This document shows, in pieces, positions 8,665 to 17,491 of a DNA stretch of 64,000 bases. How positions within the stretch are numbered: the first letter of the stretch is position 1; each line of letters begins with the position of its first letter. This DNA is from Rhodanobacter soli. GTDB taxonomy: Bacteria; Pseudomonadota; Gammaproteobacteria; Xanthomonadales; Rhodanobacteraceae. The DNA is taken from NCBI RefSeq assembly GCF_040548735.1, contig NZ_JBEPSD010000004.1, positions 1 to 64,000 of the forward strand, given 5' to 3'. The notes under the pieces are model-generated. The model did no database searches. It was not told the DNA's origin and saw only the letters and a list, made by a program, of their open reading frames with translations. Both the position numbers and the translations under genes were made by a program.

Positions 8665-8989
8665 GAGGATTTCTCCATGCCAGGGTGAAAGCCGTTGGTA
8701 CGAACCCACGAACCGGGTCAGAGCCGCTTGCTCGTCCGCTGGAATACTACGGCCCTTGGGGCATGCCGCGTTGCCCGGCTTCCACTGCAAGTTGCAGCCC
8801 GCGAGGCGCCGCGTCGCGGCGCCCCGTCTCGCCTGGTGTGACGCCGTTCGCGCTGCTTCACCCATCGGCAGGCCTGTGCCGCAGTAGCATGTGTGCCGGG
8901 GGAGTGGACATCGGCGCAGTCCGCGTGCCTCGGCGGAAATCACGCGCGTGTAAAGTGTCAGGCGAATGCTCCAGACAATCGAGGCTCCC

Positions 8990-11605
8990 ATGGTCCGTAC
9001 CGGATGGTTGTGGTTGATGTGTGCAGTGCTGGCCACGGTCGACGGCGGGGGCGCCGCGCTGGCAGTTGACGCGCAAGCGGCGAAAGACGCGCGAGCTGCG
9101 GCGGCGCCATCCTCCGAGCGTATGCCGGAGCCGACGCACTATGCGGACTGGCCGGCGATCGAGAGCCGACTGCCAGCCGATCCCGCGCTGGAGGCGCGCG
9201 TGCGAAAGATGGTGGCGAGCATGAGTCTCGCCCAGAAAATCGGTCAAATGACGCAGGCCGAGATCAAGTCCATCACGCCGGCCCAGGTGGCGAAATACCA
9301 TATCGGCTCGGTGCTCAATGGCGGCGGCTCCTGGCCCGGTGGAAACAAGCACGCCGGTATCGGGGATTGGCTGGCGCTGTCCGACCGTTACTACGAAGCG
9401 TCGATGGCGACCGACGCGGCGGTCAAGGTGCCGGTCATCTGGGGCATCGACGCCGTGCACGGGGACAACAATGTCTTCGGGGCCACGATGTTCCCGCACA
9501 ACATCGGCCTGGGTGCGGCGCACGACCCGGCCCTGATCGAAGCCATCGGCGCGGCGACCGCCAGGGCGGTGCGCGCTACCGGCGTCGAATGGGTGTTCGC
9601 GCCGACGCTCGCCGTGGCGCAGAACGCCCGCTGGGGGCGCACCTACGAAAGTTTTTCCACCGACGGCCCGCTGGTGCGCGCCTATGCGCGCGCCTACGTG
9701 GAAGGGCTGCAGGGCCGCTTTGGCGACCACAACGTGATGGCGACCGCCAAGCATTTCATCGGCGACGGAGCGACCCACAACGGAACGGACCAGGGCGACG
9801 CCAGGGTCAGCCTGAAGGACATGATCAACGTGCACGGTTCGGGCTACTTCGGCGCGATCGAGGCCGGCGTGCAGAGCGTGATGGCGTCCTACAACAGCTG
9901 GGATGACGTGGCCGCCGGCATCGACTACGGAAAAATGTCGGGCGCGCGCGCCTTGTTGACGGGTGCACTGAAGGACAAGATGGGCTTCCAGGGCTTCGTC
10001 GTTTCCGACTGGAATGCCATCGGCCAGTTGCCGGGCTGCACCAATGCCAGTTGCCCGCAGGCGATCAATGCCGGCATCGACATGGTGATGGTGCCCGACG
10101 ACTGGCAGGCCTTCATCGCGAACACCACCCGCCAGGTCGAGAACGGCGACATCCCGATGGCGCGCATCGACGACGCCGTCAGCCGGATCGTTCGCGCCAA
10201 ATTGCGCATGGGCCTGTTCGGCAAGCGGCCTTCGCAACGGGTGGGGGCCGGCGACGCCGGGTCATTGCAGAGCCGCGAGCTGGCGCGGCGCGCCGTTCGC
10301 GAGTCGCTGGTCCTGCTGAAGAACAATCACGGCGCGCTGCCCTTGAAGCCGGGGTCGAAAATCCTGGTCGTGGGGAAGAGTGCCGACAGCCTGTCCAACC
10401 AGACCGGCGGCTGGTCGTTGACCTGGCAAGGCACGGGCAACGGCAATGCCGACTTCCCTCACGGCGAAACGATCCTGGCCGGGCTGCGCAAGGCCGATGG
10501 CGCGGCGAACGTCACTTACAGCGAAACGGCACAGGGCGTGGATCTGAAGTCCTTTGACGCCATCGTTGCCGTGATCGGCGAGACGCCGTACGCGGAGACC
10601 ATGGGCGACATCATGCCGTCGGCGACGCTGCGGCACAGCGATCGCCATCCGGAGGACCTAGCCGTCTTGCAGACGGTGGCCAAGGGCCGCAAGCCCGTCG
10701 TTACCGTGTTCGTGGCGGGGCGCCCGCTCTACGTCAACGACCTGCTCAATCTCTCCGACGCGTTCGTGGCCGCCTGGCTGCCCGGGACCGAAGGCGAGGG
10801 CGTCGCAGACGTGGTGTTCGCACGCCATTCCGGCGCGGGCTCCTACAACTTCAGCGGAACGCTCGCCATGCCGTGGCCGGGTGTCCCCTGCCCCGACGCG
10901 AGCGGTAGCGGCATCAAGGCGGCGCGCTGGCTCTTCGCGCCCGGCTACGGGCTGCGCTATCCGAGCAAGCATGCGATAGGTACGCTGCCCACCGATCCCG
11001 CCGTCGACGCGTGCGCCGAAGCGTCGGTGCTGTCGGTGTTTCACACGCTTGCTGTTCCCCCGTTCTCGCTCTATCTGGCCGATGCGGACCCGGAGCATCC
11101 CGCGCATGACATCGGCTCCGATCTGAACGCCGTCATCGAATGGCCGGCCAGCCATCCGGTGCTGCGTTTGCGCACGGTTCAAGTCAACACCCAGCAGGAC
11201 GCCAAGTCCGTGACGTGGCTCGGCGCCGGCCGATTCTTCGCGCGGAGTCCCCAACCGAGGAACCTGGCACCGCTCGTATCCACCCATGCGGCCCTGCAGT
11301 TCGATGTGGTGATCGCCACGCCCGCCAAAGGGCCGGTGAAGGTGTACATGGGCTGTGGCCAGCACTGCACGAGGAGTGTCGACCTCACGCACACCTTCGC
11401 CACCTATGCGAACGGCGACCGCCACACCGTGTCGATTCCGCTGGATTGCTTCATCAAGGGCGGCGCCGACCTCTCACACGTCGACGTGCCGTTCGGCGTG
11501 CTGGCATCGCCGCCGTTTTCCGCCGCGTTTGCCGACGTGAAAATCGTCGCGGGTGCGCCGGCTGGACGCGCTGACCTGACGTGCGCAAGCCTGGGCGCTC
11601 CGTGA
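8990..11605 (+). CDS. Glycoside hydrolase family 3, exo-beta-glucosidase type, exported
   Basis: An 871-residue enzyme with an N-terminal signal (TGWLWLMCAVLATVDGGGAALA). The TIM-barrel part shows PVIWGIDAVHGDNNVFGATM, VEWVFAPTLAV, AKHFIGDGATHNGTDQGD and the nucleophile region GFVVSDWNAIG with Asp near residue 340. The alpha/beta sandwich domain follows (ESLVLLKNNHGALPL, WLPGTEGEGVADV). About 170 extra C-terminal residues form a beta-rich domain like the ExoP-type C-terminal module, probably carbohydrate-binding. Family activity: removal of terminal beta-glucose from beta-glucans or oligosaccharides in the periplasm. Next to GH30, 36 bases downstream, so likely co-transcribed. A start at 8966 is also possible. 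Confidence 0.93.
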   Translation: MVRTGWLWLMCAVLATVDGGGAALAVDAQAAKDARAAAAPSSERMPEPTHYADWPAIESRLPADPALEARVRKMVASMSLAQKIGQMTQAEIKSITPAQVAKYHIGSVLNGGGSWPGGNKHAGIGDWLALSDRYYEASMATDAAVKVPVIWGIDAVHGDNNVFGATMFPHNIGLGAAHDPALIEAIGAATARAVRATGVEWVFAPTLAVAQNARWGRTYESFSTDGPLVRAYARAYVEGLQGRFGDHNVMATAKHFIGDGATHNGTDQGDARVSLKDMINVHGSGYFGAIEAGVQSVMASYNSWDDVAAGIDYGKMSGARALLTGALKDKMGFQGFVVSDWNAIGQLPGCTNASCPQAINAGIDMVMVPDDWQAFIANTTRQVENGDIPMARIDDAVSRIVRAKLRMGLFGKRPSQRVGAGDAGSLQSRELARRAVRESLVLLKNNHGALPLKPGSKILVVGKSADSLSNQTGGWSLTWQGTGNGNADFPHGETILAGLRKADGAANVTYSETAQGVDLKSFDAIVAVIGETPYAETMGDIMPSATLRHSDRHPEDLAVLQTVAKGRKPVVTVFVAGRPLYVNDLLNLSDAFVAAWLPGTEGEGVADVVFARHSGAGSYNFSGTLAMPWPGVPCPDASGSGIKAARWLFAPGYGLRYPSKHAIGTLPTDPAVDACAEASVLSVFHTLAVPPFSLYLADADPEHPAHDIGSDLNAVIEWPASHPVLRLRTVQVNTQQDAKSVTWLGAGRFFARSPQPRNLAPLVSTHAALQFDVVIATPAKGPVKVYMGCGQHCTRSVDLTHTFATYANGDRHTVSIPLDCFIKGGADLSHVDVPFGVLASPPFSAAFADVKIVAGAPAGRADLTCASLGAP

Positions 11606-11641
11606 GCGTGGGGTTGTCGCCAGTGAACCGCAGCGTGGTCG

Positions 11642-13231
11642 ATGGGCCTTGTGTGCAGCATGGATGAGCGCAAAGGTGTTTCCGGCTGGATGGCCGTGGC
11701 ATCCATCACCCTAATCACCATGCTCGCACTGGCGGCCCTTTACGCGCCGCGGCGCAAGCATTCCGCGATAGCGTCCAGGGTGACCTCGACGCCGCTTCCG
11801 GTGACAGCCCCGGTCAAGCTGTGGTTGAGCACGGCTGATCGCCGACTGCGCCTGGCGCGGCAGCCCGACATCGAGATGAGCGACCACGAGCCGTCGCCCG
11901 CCGATGTGGTCATCGACGTCACCAAGAAATACCAATCCATCGTCGGCTTCGGGGCAGCGTTGACGGACTCGTCGGCGTGGCTGATCCAGAACAAGCTGAA
12001 CGAGGGGCAGCGCACGGCGTTGCTGCGCGAGTTGTTTGGACCACCGCCCAACCTCAACCTGAACATGACGCGCCTGACCATCGGCGCCTCGGATTTCTCG
12101 CTGCAGCACTACACCCTGGATGATCTTCCCGCCGGTGAGGTCGATCCGGCATTGCTGCATTTCAATGTCGCCTCCAATCTGCAAGACGTGATACCGGCCG
12201 TGCGCGAGGTCCTGTCCGTCAACCCGCAGCTGCGCATCATCGCGTCGCCATGGAGTGCGCCGGCGTGGATGAAGACCAGCGCGAACCTGATTGGCGGAGA
12301 GCTGCTGCCGCAGTTCGAAAGCGCGTACGCGGACTATCTCGTCAAGTACCTCGACACCTACCGCGGGTACGGCATCCCCATCTTCGCCTTGACCTTGCAG
12401 AACGAGCCGGGCTTCGTGCCGGTGACCTACCCGGGCATGGAAATGGCCGCGGCCACGCGCGCGCGCATCATCGCGCAGTATCTCGGCCCGGCGCTGGCGG
12501 GCCGCAAGCCGAGAACACGCATTCTTGGCTGGGACCACAACTGGGACGCGCCGGAACAACCCCTGGGCGTGCTGGCCGACCCCGCTGCGGCGCGCTATGT
12601 CGATGGCATTGCCTGGCACTGCTACAGCGGCACCCCGTCCGCGCAGGGTGACGTGCATCGCGCGTATCCCGGGAAGGACGTCTACATCACCGAGTGCTCG
12701 GGCGGCGACTGGGAGTCCGCGCGGAATGGCGAGCTGATGTGGTTCGCGCGCGACCTGCTGCTCGCCGGGCTCAGGCACTGGGCGCGCGGTGTCGTGTACT
12801 GGAACCTGGTACTCGACGAGCAGCATGGTCCGCATTTCGGCGGGTGCGACCTCTGCAAGGGCGTGGTCACGATCGACTCGCGCACGGGCGAGGTGAGTCG
12901 CAACGACGAGTACTACGCGTTCGCGCACTTCAGCCGATTCGTCCTGCCCGGCGCCGTCCGCGTGGGGTCCGGTGAAACGGACAAGGAAATCAACAATGTG
13001 GCCTTCCAGAATGCCGCCGACGGATCGGTCGTGCTGGTGATGGTAAACAGCCATGTGGATGCGCGCCGTGTCTTCGTCACGCAGGACCAGGTCCGTTTCC
13101 AGTACACGTTGCCGGCGCAGAGCGTGGCGACTTTCGTATGGAACCCGGTTGAGGCCGGCAAACCCGCGGATACGGCAAGCCCACCGCCGGCCACGAGCGG
13201 GACGGTCGGCGAGCGCAAGGTGACGGAGTGA
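11642..13231 (+). CDS. Glycoside hydrolase family 30 (glucosylceramidase / beta-1,6-glucanase-like), membrane-anchored or exported
   Basis: A 529-residue protein with an N-terminal hydrophobic helix (WMAVASITLITMLALAALYA) that could be an uncleaved anchor. Clan GH-A motifs are clear: QSIVGFGAALTDSSAW at the barrel start, LTLQNEPGF with acid/base Glu near 255, GWDHNWD, and DVYITECSGGDW with nucleophile Glu near 351. A beta-sandwich follows and a Pro/Ala/Thr tail ends the protein. GH30 enzymes act on beta-glucosyl or beta-1,6-linked glucan or galactan; the DHNWD motif reminds me of beta-1,6-glucanase-type members. Partnered with the upstream GH3, suggesting stepwise glucan breakdown. Start uncertain (11642 or ATG 11660); neither has a good ribosome-binding site. 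Confidence 0.9.
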   Translation: MGLVCSMDERKGVSGWMAVASITLITMLALAALYAPRRKHSAIASRVTSTPLPVTAPVKLWLSTADRRLRLARQPDIEMSDHEPSPADVVIDVTKKYQSIVGFGAALTDSSAWLIQNKLNEGQRTALLRELFGPPPNLNLNMTRLTIGASDFSLQHYTLDDLPAGEVDPALLHFNVASNLQDVIPAVREVLSVNPQLRIIASPWSAPAWMKTSANLIGGELLPQFESAYADYLVKYLDTYRGYGIPIFALTLQNEPGFVPVTYPGMEMAAATRARIIAQYLGPALAGRKPRTRILGWDHNWDAPEQPLGVLADPAAARYVDGIAWHCYSGTPSAQGDVHRAYPGKDVYITECSGGDWESARNGELMWFARDLLLAGLRHWARGVVYWNLVLDEQHGPHFGGCDLCKGVVTIDSRTGEVSRNDEYYAFAHFSRFVLPGAVRVGSGETDKEINNVAFQNAADGSVVLVMVNSHVDARRVFVTQDQVRFQYTLPAQSVATFVWNPVEAGKPADTASPPPATSGTVGERKVTE

Positions 13232-13426
13232 TGCCGTGTTGCGGCAGGCGCCTTTCTGCATCGACGGGATCGCATGATCTGCCCAAGCTCCCATCGGCTT
13301 CGCAACGTCGGGGTCATGGCGGCGTTCCTTGCGGGAAGCGTCTCGCTCTGGCGTGTCGTGGCGGCCGGCGTTTCGGTCCGGTGTTAAAGTCGCAGGCATG
13401 GATGTCCATGCAGAGCGAGCGACGCG

Positions 13427-14365
13427 ATGACTGATGCCCCCTATCCGATCGGCACACCCGGACGTCCCTGGGGTGCTGGGGAAGTCGCTGCCTGGCGGTC
13501 GCGACAGACCGTGCAGCGCAGCTACAAAACCGACGTGCTGAGCGTGATCGAGACCCTGCGCTCGCGCTTCGACGTGTCGGAGTACGGCCGACTCGATTAC
13601 GCGCCCGACAGCTACCCGCTGTTCGCGATCAAGAGCCGCGGCTGGCGCGACGAGCTTCCCTGCGTGCTGGTGACCGGCGGCGTTCACGGCTACGAGACCA
13701 GCGGCGTGCACGGCGCGCTGCAATTCGTCGACCGGCATGCGGCGGACTATGCGGGCCGGGTCAACCTGATCGTGGCGCCGTGCGTCAGCCCGTGGGGCTA
13801 CGAACGCATCCACCGCTGGAACCCGGACGCGCTGGACCCGAACCGCTCGTTCCGCGACGACAGCCCGGCGCCGGAATCGGCGGCGCTGATGCGCCTGGTC
13901 GCGCCGCTGCGCGATCGCGTGCTGGTGCACATCGACCTGCACGAAACCACCGATACCGACGAGTCCGAGTTCCGCCCCGCGCTGGCCGCCCGCGACGGCA
14001 AGGCGTATGAGCCCGGGGAGATTCCCGACGGCTTCTACCTGGTCGACGACAGCGAGCATCCGCAGCCGGCGTTCCAGCGGGCGATCATTGCGGCGGTGGC
14101 GAAGGTCACCCACATCGCGCCGGCCGATGCAAAGGGCGAGATCATCGGGTCGCCGATGGTCGCGCCGGGTGTCATCGAGTACGCACTGAAGCCGCTCGGC
14201 CTCTGCGCCGGCATCACCGGCGCGCCCTACAAGACCACCACCGAAGTCTATCCCGACAGCCCGCGGGCTACGCCCGAACAGTGCAACGCCGCGCAGGCGG
14301 CGGCGGTCTGCGCGGCGATCGATTTCGCGCTGGCGCATCCTGCGGTGGCGTCGGCCGGGCGCTGA
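13427..14365 (+). CDS. M14 family zinc metallopeptidase / succinylglutamate desuccinylase-like
   Basis: 312-residue cytosolic protein. Zinc ligands fit the M14 layout: VTGGVHGYETSG (His and Glu of HxxE) and HIDLHETTDTD (third His). A catalytic Glu candidate lies in TTEVYPDSP near the C-terminus. SPWGYERIHRWNPDALDPNR is the substrate-binding arginine block of carboxypeptidase-like M14 members. The protein lacks a signal peptide, so it acts on cytosolic amides or small peptides. Downstream neighbours are convergent (next gene on the minus strand), so it ends a transcription unit. Confidence 0.8.
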   Translation: MTDAPYPIGTPGRPWGAGEVAAWRSRQTVQRSYKTDVLSVIETLRSRFDVSEYGRLDYAPDSYPLFAIKSRGWRDELPCVLVTGGVHGYETSGVHGALQFVDRHAADYAGRVNLIVAPCVSPWGYERIHRWNPDALDPNRSFRDDSPAPESAALMRLVAPLRDRVLVHIDLHETTDTDESEFRPALAARDGKAYEPGEIPDGFYLVDDSEHPQPAFQRAIIAAVAKVTHIAPADAKGEIIGSPMVAPGVIEYALKPLGLCAGITGAPYKTTTEVYPDSPRATPEQCNAAQAAAVCAAIDFALAHPAVASAGR

Positions 14366-14453
14366 CCACCGGCTTTGCCCGATTCGACCGGCCACAGCCA
14401 GTCGGTGCGGCGGCGAAGGCGGTCGGCAACCGGCGAGGGGATGACGCCTTGCA

Positions 14454-16040
14454 TCAAGGCGCGGTGACCGGAGCGCCCGCGTCCGACGATCCGGCGTCCA
14501 GTTGCAGGTAATCGATGTCGAGCACACGCGCGCCACCTTCGACGTCGATCCGGTTGAAGCCGCGCAGCAGCGGCGCGCTGACCTCGGCGATGGACCAGTC
14601 CGGATCGTCCTTGCTGATCGTGATGGATGCCACCGCCGCGCCGTTGACCTTGATGCGCGGCTGGGCGGGCAGGCCGAGATCGGCGAAGCGCACGCGCAGC
14701 GTACCGACGCCCTGCGCCGGCACGTGGACCTCGAAGCGCAGGCGTCCATCGGTGCCGCCGGCGATGCGCGCCTTGTAGCCGTTGGATGCCTTGCTGTCGG
14801 CAACCATCACGGCCGAGCGCAGCGCGGCGTCCTCCGCCTCGTAGCGGTCGAACCGCAGCGGCGCGGAGGCAAACAGGATCTGGTTGTCGGCCGCGCTCTC
14901 GGGCTTTTCCGGCGAGGACGAAGAGGTGACGTGCAGGAAGCGGCCGTCGCCGCGCAGCATCAGCGCCTGGGTCCAGCCGGCGTGGATGTTGCCGGTGAGC
15001 TTGTGCACGGGAGCGGCCACCTGCCACCAGGGGCCGCGGCCGGAGGCGTTGTTCCAGTACAGCGCGTGACCGCCTTCGTCACCGCCGCCACCGGCACGTT
15101 CGGCCGAGACGATGATCACGCCTTCCGGACCGCCCTGCGGGAACCAGCGCACCACCGGGCAGGCCTCGGGGAACACGCCCGACGCGGTCATCACCGGATC
15201 GCCGTGGTCGGCCGGATCGCCCCAGTCCAGCCCGTCCCGGCTGTACTTGATGAACACCTGGCCGTTGCGCGGGCCGTCGATGTTTTCGTAGGTCATCGCG
15301 TAGCGGCCGTCGGGCAGGCGCTGCACGATGGCCATGCCCGGCCGCTGCACGCCGCCGGGAATCGCCACGTCGACGGTCTCGCGGCCCCAGTGCCGGCCGC
15401 CGTCGGTGGACACCTTGTGCGCGAGCAGCTGGTTGTAGCCGTCGGCCTTGTGCTGTTCGCTGGAGTAGTAGGCGACCATGCGGCCGTCGTCCAGGATGTG
15501 CACGTCGGGTTCCCACACGCCCTTGTTGTCCTTGCTCTCCGGTCGGCCGCCACCCTTGACGATGGAGCCGCGATAGCGCCAGCTGCGGCCGCCATCGGTG
15601 GACGCATACAGCTGCAGGTCCTCGCTGATCACGCGGCCCTGGGCGTCGTTGCCGGTGGCGTTGGCCGCAAGCAGCAGGGTCCCGGCCTTGAGGTCGCCGC
15701 TGGCGCGCGGGATCTCGCTGATGTTCGGCTGCCAGCGCAGCTGCCACAGCTTGTCGCTGGCATGCGGCTGGTCGGTGACGTTGGCGAGGAAGTTCCAGTG
15801 ATCGCCGTCGTCGCGGCTGCCGTACAGCGCGATGCCCTTCATGCCGTCCTGCTCGAACACCATCAGCAGCGAACCGTTGGCCTGCGGGTCGGCCTGATGC
15901 GCCAGTCGCACCATCGACACGTAACCGGTGCCGTCGGCGAGGCGGGTGCCGACGATGTCGTCGGCATCGGAGTGCGCCGCGGCGTTGGCGGTCAGCAGCG
16001 CCAGGCTGCAGGCGGCGAAGAGGCGGGTGAATCGGTTCAT
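14454..16040 (-). CDS. Exported sialidase-fold (BNR/Asp-box) hydrolase with C-terminal carbohydrate-binding-like domain
   Basis: 528 residues with a signal peptide (FTRLFAACSLALLTANAAA). Repeated Asp boxes mark a six-bladed propeller: SRDDGDHWNF, STDGGRSWRY, STDGGRHWGR, and SRDGLDWGD. These occur in GH33 sialidases, GH93 exo-arabinanases and other exo-glycosidases; the GVWEPDVHILDDGRM strand and EACPVVRWFPQGG loop are not enough to decide. From about residue 400 a beta-sandwich begins with FDRYEAEDAALRSA and ends IDYLQLD, the pattern of CBM6/CBM35-like modules. Last gene of the leftward carbohydrate operon, 14 bases after the SGNH esterase, so it most likely trims side chains of the same polysaccharide. 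Confidence 0.8.
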   Translation of the reverse strand: MNRFTRLFAACSLALLTANAAAHSDADDIVGTRLADGTGYVSMVRLAHQADPQANGSLLMVFEQDGMKGIALYGSRDDGDHWNFLANVTDQPHASDKLWQLRWQPNISEIPRASGDLKAGTLLLAANATGNDAQGRVISEDLQLYASTDGGRSWRYRGSIVKGGGRPESKDNKGVWEPDVHILDDGRMVAYYSSEQHKADGYNQLLAHKVSTDGGRHWGRETVDVAIPGGVQRPGMAIVQRLPDGRYAMTYENIDGPRNGQVFIKYSRDGLDWGDPADHGDPVMTASGVFPEACPVVRWFPQGGPEGVIIVSAERAGGGGDEGGHALYWNNASGRGPWWQVAAPVHKLTGNIHAGWTQALMLRGDGRFLHVTSSSSPEKPESAADNQILFASAPLRFDRYEAEDAALRSAVMVADSKASNGYKARIAGGTDGRLRFEVHVPAQGVGTLRVRFADLGLPAQPRIKVNGAAVASITISKDDPDWSIAEVSAPLLRGFNRIDVEGGARVLDIDYLQLDAGSSDAGAPVTAP

Positions 16041-16054
16041 GGGCTTTTCGCTCG

Positions 16055-17380
16055 TCAGGGTCTGGGGTGGGGCGCGGTGGAGACCGCGGCCTGCGCGCGC
16101 CGCGCGCAACCGAACAGTTGCAGCGGAATGGCTGCGGCCATGGCGCGATAACCCGCGTCGTTGGGGTGGATGTGATCGCCGCTGTCGAGCTCGGGCCGCA
16201 ATTGCAGCGGGTGTGCGGGATCGCGCAGCGCGGCGTCGAAGTCGATGACCGCGTCGTAGCCGGCGTGATGGCGGATCCAGTCGTTGACCCTTGCACGCGC
16301 GTGTTCGCCCGCCGCGGAGTACGCGCCCTGGGTGCCGGCGAACGGCAGCACGGTCGCGCCATAGATGCGCAGGCCGGCGTCGTGCGCCTGTCCGATGATG
16401 TCGCGCAGGCCGTCGATGACATGCCCGGCGAGGAGATCGCCATCGACGCTTCGGTGTTGCTTGGCGGCGACCATGGTGGGCTCGCCGATGTCGTTGATGC
16501 CGCCAAGCAGCAGTACCGCGCGCACACCTTGCTGCGCGAGCACGTCGCGGTGGAAGCGCTTGCGCATGCTCTGGCCCTGGCCGAACGTGCCGTAGAACGC
16601 GCTGACCTGGTTGCCGTCGATGCCGGCGTTCAACACGGCGTGGCGGCAGATGTTCTTGTCCACCTCGCGCAAGCGGCGTGCCAGCAGGTCCGGATAGCGC
16701 CGGTCGGTGTTGACGGTGGAGCGGAAGCCATTGGTGATCGAATCGCCCAGCGCCACGATCGCCGAGGTCGGCACCTCCGGTTCGACCTCGACGCCGGACA
16801 GCCAGTCGTTCGAGTCGATCGTGCCGGCGACCGGCATCGTCGCCGCGTCGGTGTAATCGCCGCCGACCGAGATGAAGTTGTCGTTGACCGAATCGGGATG
16901 CCACGTGCTGGGCGCGATCGCCTGTGCCACGTAGAGGCTGACGCCCAGTGTATCGCCGGCATGCACGGCGAGCGGCAGCGGATCGCTGTAGCGGCTGGTG
17001 CCGGCGGGAATCGTCACGCTGGCCGCGCCGTCGAAACGCAGCGCGTGCAGGCTCGACGGTATCAGGCTGCCGTTGCCGGCCGGCGCCCGCACGCCCACGC
17101 TGACCGCGCGCAGGGTCAGCGCCCGGGTGCCGAAGGTATTGGCGAGGCGGATGCGCACTCGTCGGCCGCCCGCGCTCAGCAGCACCATCTGGCGCACGGT
17201 CTGGTCGGCCAGTGGCCTGGCCGCCTGCGGCACATCGAGCTGCGCGTTGGCGGGGATCGGCGAGCGGATCATCGCCGCGCTCCAGCTGCCGACCCAGCCG
17301 CGGGTGCCTGCCGCCCGGCCGGATCCGCTGGCGAGCGCCAGGGCGACGGTCATCAGCAGCAGGCACGTATGCCGTTTCAT
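16055..17380 (-). CDS. Exported SGNH/GDSL hydrolase (carbohydrate esterase-like)
   Basis: A 441-residue protein with a signal peptide (LLLMTVALALASGSGRAA). An N-terminal beta domain (GWVGSWSAAM..) precedes the catalytic SGNH part: block I ALGDSITNGF (Ser nucleophile), block III GGINDIGEP (Asn), block V DHIHPNDAGY (Asp and His). Such enzymes remove acetyl or other esters from plant polysaccharides. It lies between a TonB-dependent receptor (111 bases upstream) and the sialidase-fold gene, supporting a role in polysaccharide deacylation. Start at 17380 rather than 17398 because the signal peptide begins MKRHTC there. Confidence 0.88.
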   Translation of the reverse strand: MKRHTCLLLMTVALALASGSGRAAGTRGWVGSWSAAMIRSPIPANAQLDVPQAARPLADQTVRQMVLLSAGGRRVRIRLANTFGTRALTLRAVSVGVRAPAGNGSLIPSSLHALRFDGAASVTIPAGTSRYSDPLPLAVHAGDTLGVSLYVAQAIAPSTWHPDSVNDNFISVGGDYTDAATMPVAGTIDSNDWLSGVEVEPEVPTSAIVALGDSITNGFRSTVNTDRRYPDLLARRLREVDKNICRHAVLNAGIDGNQVSAFYGTFGQGQSMRKRFHRDVLAQQGVRAVLLLGGINDIGEPTMVAAKQHRSVDGDLLAGHVIDGLRDIIGQAHDAGLRIYGATVLPFAGTQGAYSAAGEHARARVNDWIRHHAGYDAVIDFDAALRDPAHPLQLRPELDSGDHIHPNDAGYRAMAAAIPLQLFGCARRAQAAVSTAPHPRP

Positions 17381-17491
17381 CAACTCTCCGCAGGTCACGC
17401 GTTTCCCTCAACGTCATCCGCAGGCAAGGCTGCCTCGTGCAAAGAGGCAGCGATGGCGGCAGGGGAGGGGCGCCGCCATCGCTGCAAGCAC

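Noticed and set aside
11711-14803. 1030-codon minus-strand frame
   Set aside because: Antisense to GH30 and the M14 peptidase, no family text.
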